Shown here: positions 60,957-64,000 of the stretch, one piece after another
Layout of the letters: the number at the start of each line of letters is the position of its first letter
Numbering within the stretch: the first letter of the stretch is position 1
Assembly (NCBI GenBank): GCA_029593505.1
Contig: JAKTNI010000002.1
Coordinates: 310,001-374,000 of the forward strand
Source of the DNA: Streptococcus suis
GTDB taxonomy: Bacteria > Bacillota > Bacilli > Lactobacillales > Streptococcaceae
Length of the DNA: 64,000 nt
Reading direction: 5' to 3'
Position numbers and translations under genes: made by a program
Notes under the pieces: model-generated
Seen by the model: the letters and a program-made list of their open reading frames with translations, nothing else
Database searches by the model: none
What the model was told of the DNA's origin: nothing

Positions 60957-61892
60957 TTAGTCTATATACCGTAATTTCCCACGAAAATCTTCAATAGTTT
61001 CATATCCTTTTTCAATCATAATGGCTTGTAGTTCAGTAGTAATTCGTTCAAAAGCAACAAGTCCCTCCTTTTGGAGAGTGGTACCAATTTGAACCATGCT
61101 GGCTCCACACAGTATATGTTCAAAAGCATCACGTCCTGTCAATACACCACCTGTTCCTATAATCTGAATTTCGGGTTTCAAACGTTGATAAAAGGCATGA
61201 ACATTAGCCAAAGCAGTTGGTTTGATATACTCCCCACCGATACCGCCAAAGCCATTTTTCGGTTTGATCACCACCTGCTCATCTTCAATATAAAGTCCAT
61301 TACCAATCGAATTCACACAGTTTATAAAACTGAGAGGAAATTGGTTAAATATAGCAGCAGCTTGATCAAAATGCACCACATCAAAGTAAGGTGGTAATTT
61401 AATTCCTAAAGGCTTAGTAAAATAACTAAATATATCACGCAAAATAGCTTCTGTCGCCTCAAAATCATAAGCAATTTGTGGCTTCCCTGGAACATTAGGA
61501 CAAGAGAGATTAAGCTCAATTAATCCCTTAAAATCACTAGCTTGAACTATCTTCAACATCTCATGCGTTTCATCTGGCGACAGCCCAACTAAAGACAGAA
61601 TAAACACTCTCTCCGGCTCAGTTTCTTGCAATTCTAACAGATAGTTCAGATAATAGGTCAAGCCTTGATTGGGCAGCCCCATCGAGTTGATCGAACCAAG
61701 TGGTACATTCTGATAACGCGGTTCTGGATTACCAGCACGATACTCTAGCGTCGCTGTCTTTGTCACAAAAGTTCCTGCTACCGAATCTTTAACACCTGCC
61801 AATTCCTCTTTGGTCATACACCAAACACCTGCAGCATTCATAAGACAATTGTTAAAAGTAAAACCACCCAATCTCGTTGCTGTTGAAACCAT
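60957..61892 (-). CDS. pyrD: Dihydroorotate dehydrogenase, class 1A
   Basis: ATG 61892 ([18 protein letters not shown]) follows AAAGGAG. The 311-residue FMN enzyme has catalytic Cys in [12 protein letters not shown], marking the soluble fumarate-dependent 1A class of lactic acid bacteria. It oxidises dihydroorotate to orotate. It stands alone, away from other pyr genes. TGGTATAAT (61920-61928) is a likely promoter. Confidence 0.95.
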   Translation of the reverse strand: MVSTATRLGGFTFNNCLMNAAGVWCMTKEELAGVKDSVAGTFVTKTATLEYRAGNPEPRYQNVPLGSINSMGLPNQGLTYYLNYLLELQETEPERVFILSLVGLSPDETHEMLKIVQASDFKGLIELNLSCPNVPGKPQIAYDFEATEAILRDIFSYFTKPLGIKLPPYFDVVHFDQAAAIFNQFPLSFINCVNSIGNGLYIEDEQVVIKPKNGFGGIGGEYIKPTALANVHAFYQRLKPEIQIIGTGGVLTGRDAFEHILCGASMVQIGTTLQKEGLVAFERITTELQAIMIEKGYETIEDFRGKLRYID

Positions 61893-62085
61893 ATTTTCTC
61901 CTTTACATATATCAGATTTATTATACCATGTCCACACATTTTTCGCTTATACCTGCTATGAATATTCGTATTTTCAGATAGTACATGTATTAATTTTGCA
62001 TTATTGTTTATATTAGTCGATTCATTACTACATAACAAATTTTCGATTTTTTTACTTTACAATCAGAACAGATGATGTTATAATA

Positions 62086-62094
62086 TTCAAAATA
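62086..62094 (+). promoter_or_regulatory. Extended -10 promoter of gdhA
   Basis: TGTTATAAT (hexamer 62089-62094), 52 bases before the gdhA ATG; no good -35. Confidence 0.55.
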
Positions 62095-62124
62095 GTTTAA
62101 ATTGTCTGACGATTTAATAAATAA

Positions 62125-63492
<1,368 letters not shown>

Positions 63493-63501
63493 CATCAAAT
63501 A

Positions 63502-63534
63502 AAAAAGCATATAACTAATAGTTATATGCTTTTT
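63502..63534. terminator. Intrinsic terminator after gdhA
   Basis: AAAAAGCATATAACT / AGTTATATGCTTTTT (15 pairs, loop AAT); serves both gdhA and the convergent gene ending at 63556. Confidence 0.9.
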
Positions 63535-63555
63535 CACTTATTAAATTCTACTAAA

Positions 63556-64000
63556 CTAGATACCTTCTGTGAATAATTCTGTCCACATAGCATCTTGATA
63601 AACAAAAGAAATATTCGTTTCATCATCAATTCCATAGACTAACTGAACAGTCATTTTTTCACTCGGTTTCAATTTTTCAGCTATATTCACATCATAAGTT
63701 CTCATATCTAAAGTAAAATATGAACTAGTCAATGAATCTACTAAACCAAAGTAATATTCATCAAAATAGATATCCTGCTCAGTTGTATTCTCCACTTCCA
63801 TCTCCACGACATAAGCAGCGCTATAAGAAACATCTACCAATTCAACCTGATCATCTTTTCCCATTGACATTACCGTTACCTTCATACCATCTGGAAAAAG
63901 AACACTTTCTCCAACCTGGTATTCTGTATGGGTGATATTGTCTCTATAGTTTTCTGATTCTGTATGCCAATATCCTGATTCAATTGGACCAGAATACCCC
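63556..64000 (-). CDS. DUF4352-like extracellular protein (partial, N-terminus outside)
   Basis: The frame is open from 64000 (GYSGPIESGYWHTESEN...) to the stop at 63556. About 147 residues are visible: a VGESVLFPDGMKVTVMSM start of the domain, then VVEMEVENTTEQDIYF and LKPSEKMTVQLVYGID. This is the Ig-like DUF4352 pattern found in Firmicute lipoproteins. The signal peptide would lie beyond the window. Function unknown. Confidence 0.65.
   Translation of the reverse strand, partial: GYSGPIESGYWHTESENYRDNITHTEYQVGESVLFPDGMKVTVMSMGKDDQVELVDVSYSAAYVVEMEVENTTEQDIYFDEYYFGLVDSLTSSYFTLDMRTYDVNIAEKLKPSEKMTVQLVYGIDDETNISFVYQDAMWTELFTEGI

Overview
The window is a low-GC Firmicute chromosome, most likely a Streptococcus and plausibly S. 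suis. The evidence is the gene set msmR/aga/msmE/msmF/msmG/gtfA, ctsR-controlled clpP, fumarate-type pyrD, comFA next to yigZ, and a prophage of streptococcal type. I could not run a species search, so the species is an inference.

Bases 1 to about 34,320 are most of a temperate siphophage genome; its left end lies outside the window. It is inserted in comFA, the late-competence helicase gene. From the right edge leftwards: a large serine integrase (+) touching the broken comFA end; a lysogeny module (+) with a CI-like S24 repressor, a lipoprotein and a 108-residue protein; divergent cro; a small-gene early region with two + strand genes carrying their own promoters; a winged-helix replication-type protein (frameshifted) beside tandem repeats; a recombination block (RecT, DUF1351, PD-(D/E)XK nuclease, RusA); a DNA methyltransferase broken by an amber codon; several small conserved phage proteins; an SPFH/prohibitin protein; and the ArpU/DUF1492 late regulator. 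Then comes a region of about 1 kb without proteins. It holds tRNA-Tyr, a structured RNA of about 700 nt resembling the GOLLD/ROOL class of giant phage RNAs, an intrinsic terminator, tRNA-Arg and a second terminator. After it come terS (apparently with an ATT start), terL, portal, a MuF-type minor capsid protein with a nuclease-like C-terminal extension followed by a small acidic immunity-like gene, scaffold, major capsid, connectors, tail tube, tape measure, distal tail and a tail endopeptidase cut by the window edge. The late operon is interrupted by several intrinsic terminators.

Bases 34,315 to 64,000 are host chromosome: truncated comFA, yigZ, cysK, a small membrane protein, clpP with a CtsR operator, upp, the raffinose/melibiose uptake locus, a MalY/PatB C-S lyase with a cystathionine synthase/lyase, a tRNA methyltransferase with a GIY-YIG protein, two decayed genes (aquaporin and NUDIX), a HerA-like ATPase, a formate/nitrite channel, a PadR-DUF1700-DUF4097 envelope module, pgpA, yhgE with its TetR regulator, pyrD, gdhA, and the end of a DUF4352-like gene.

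Most worth checking: the giant RNA unit with tRNAs at both ends; the MuF toxin/immunity pair; three short + strand RNAs opposing leftward phage transcription; and the lysogenic interruption of comFA.
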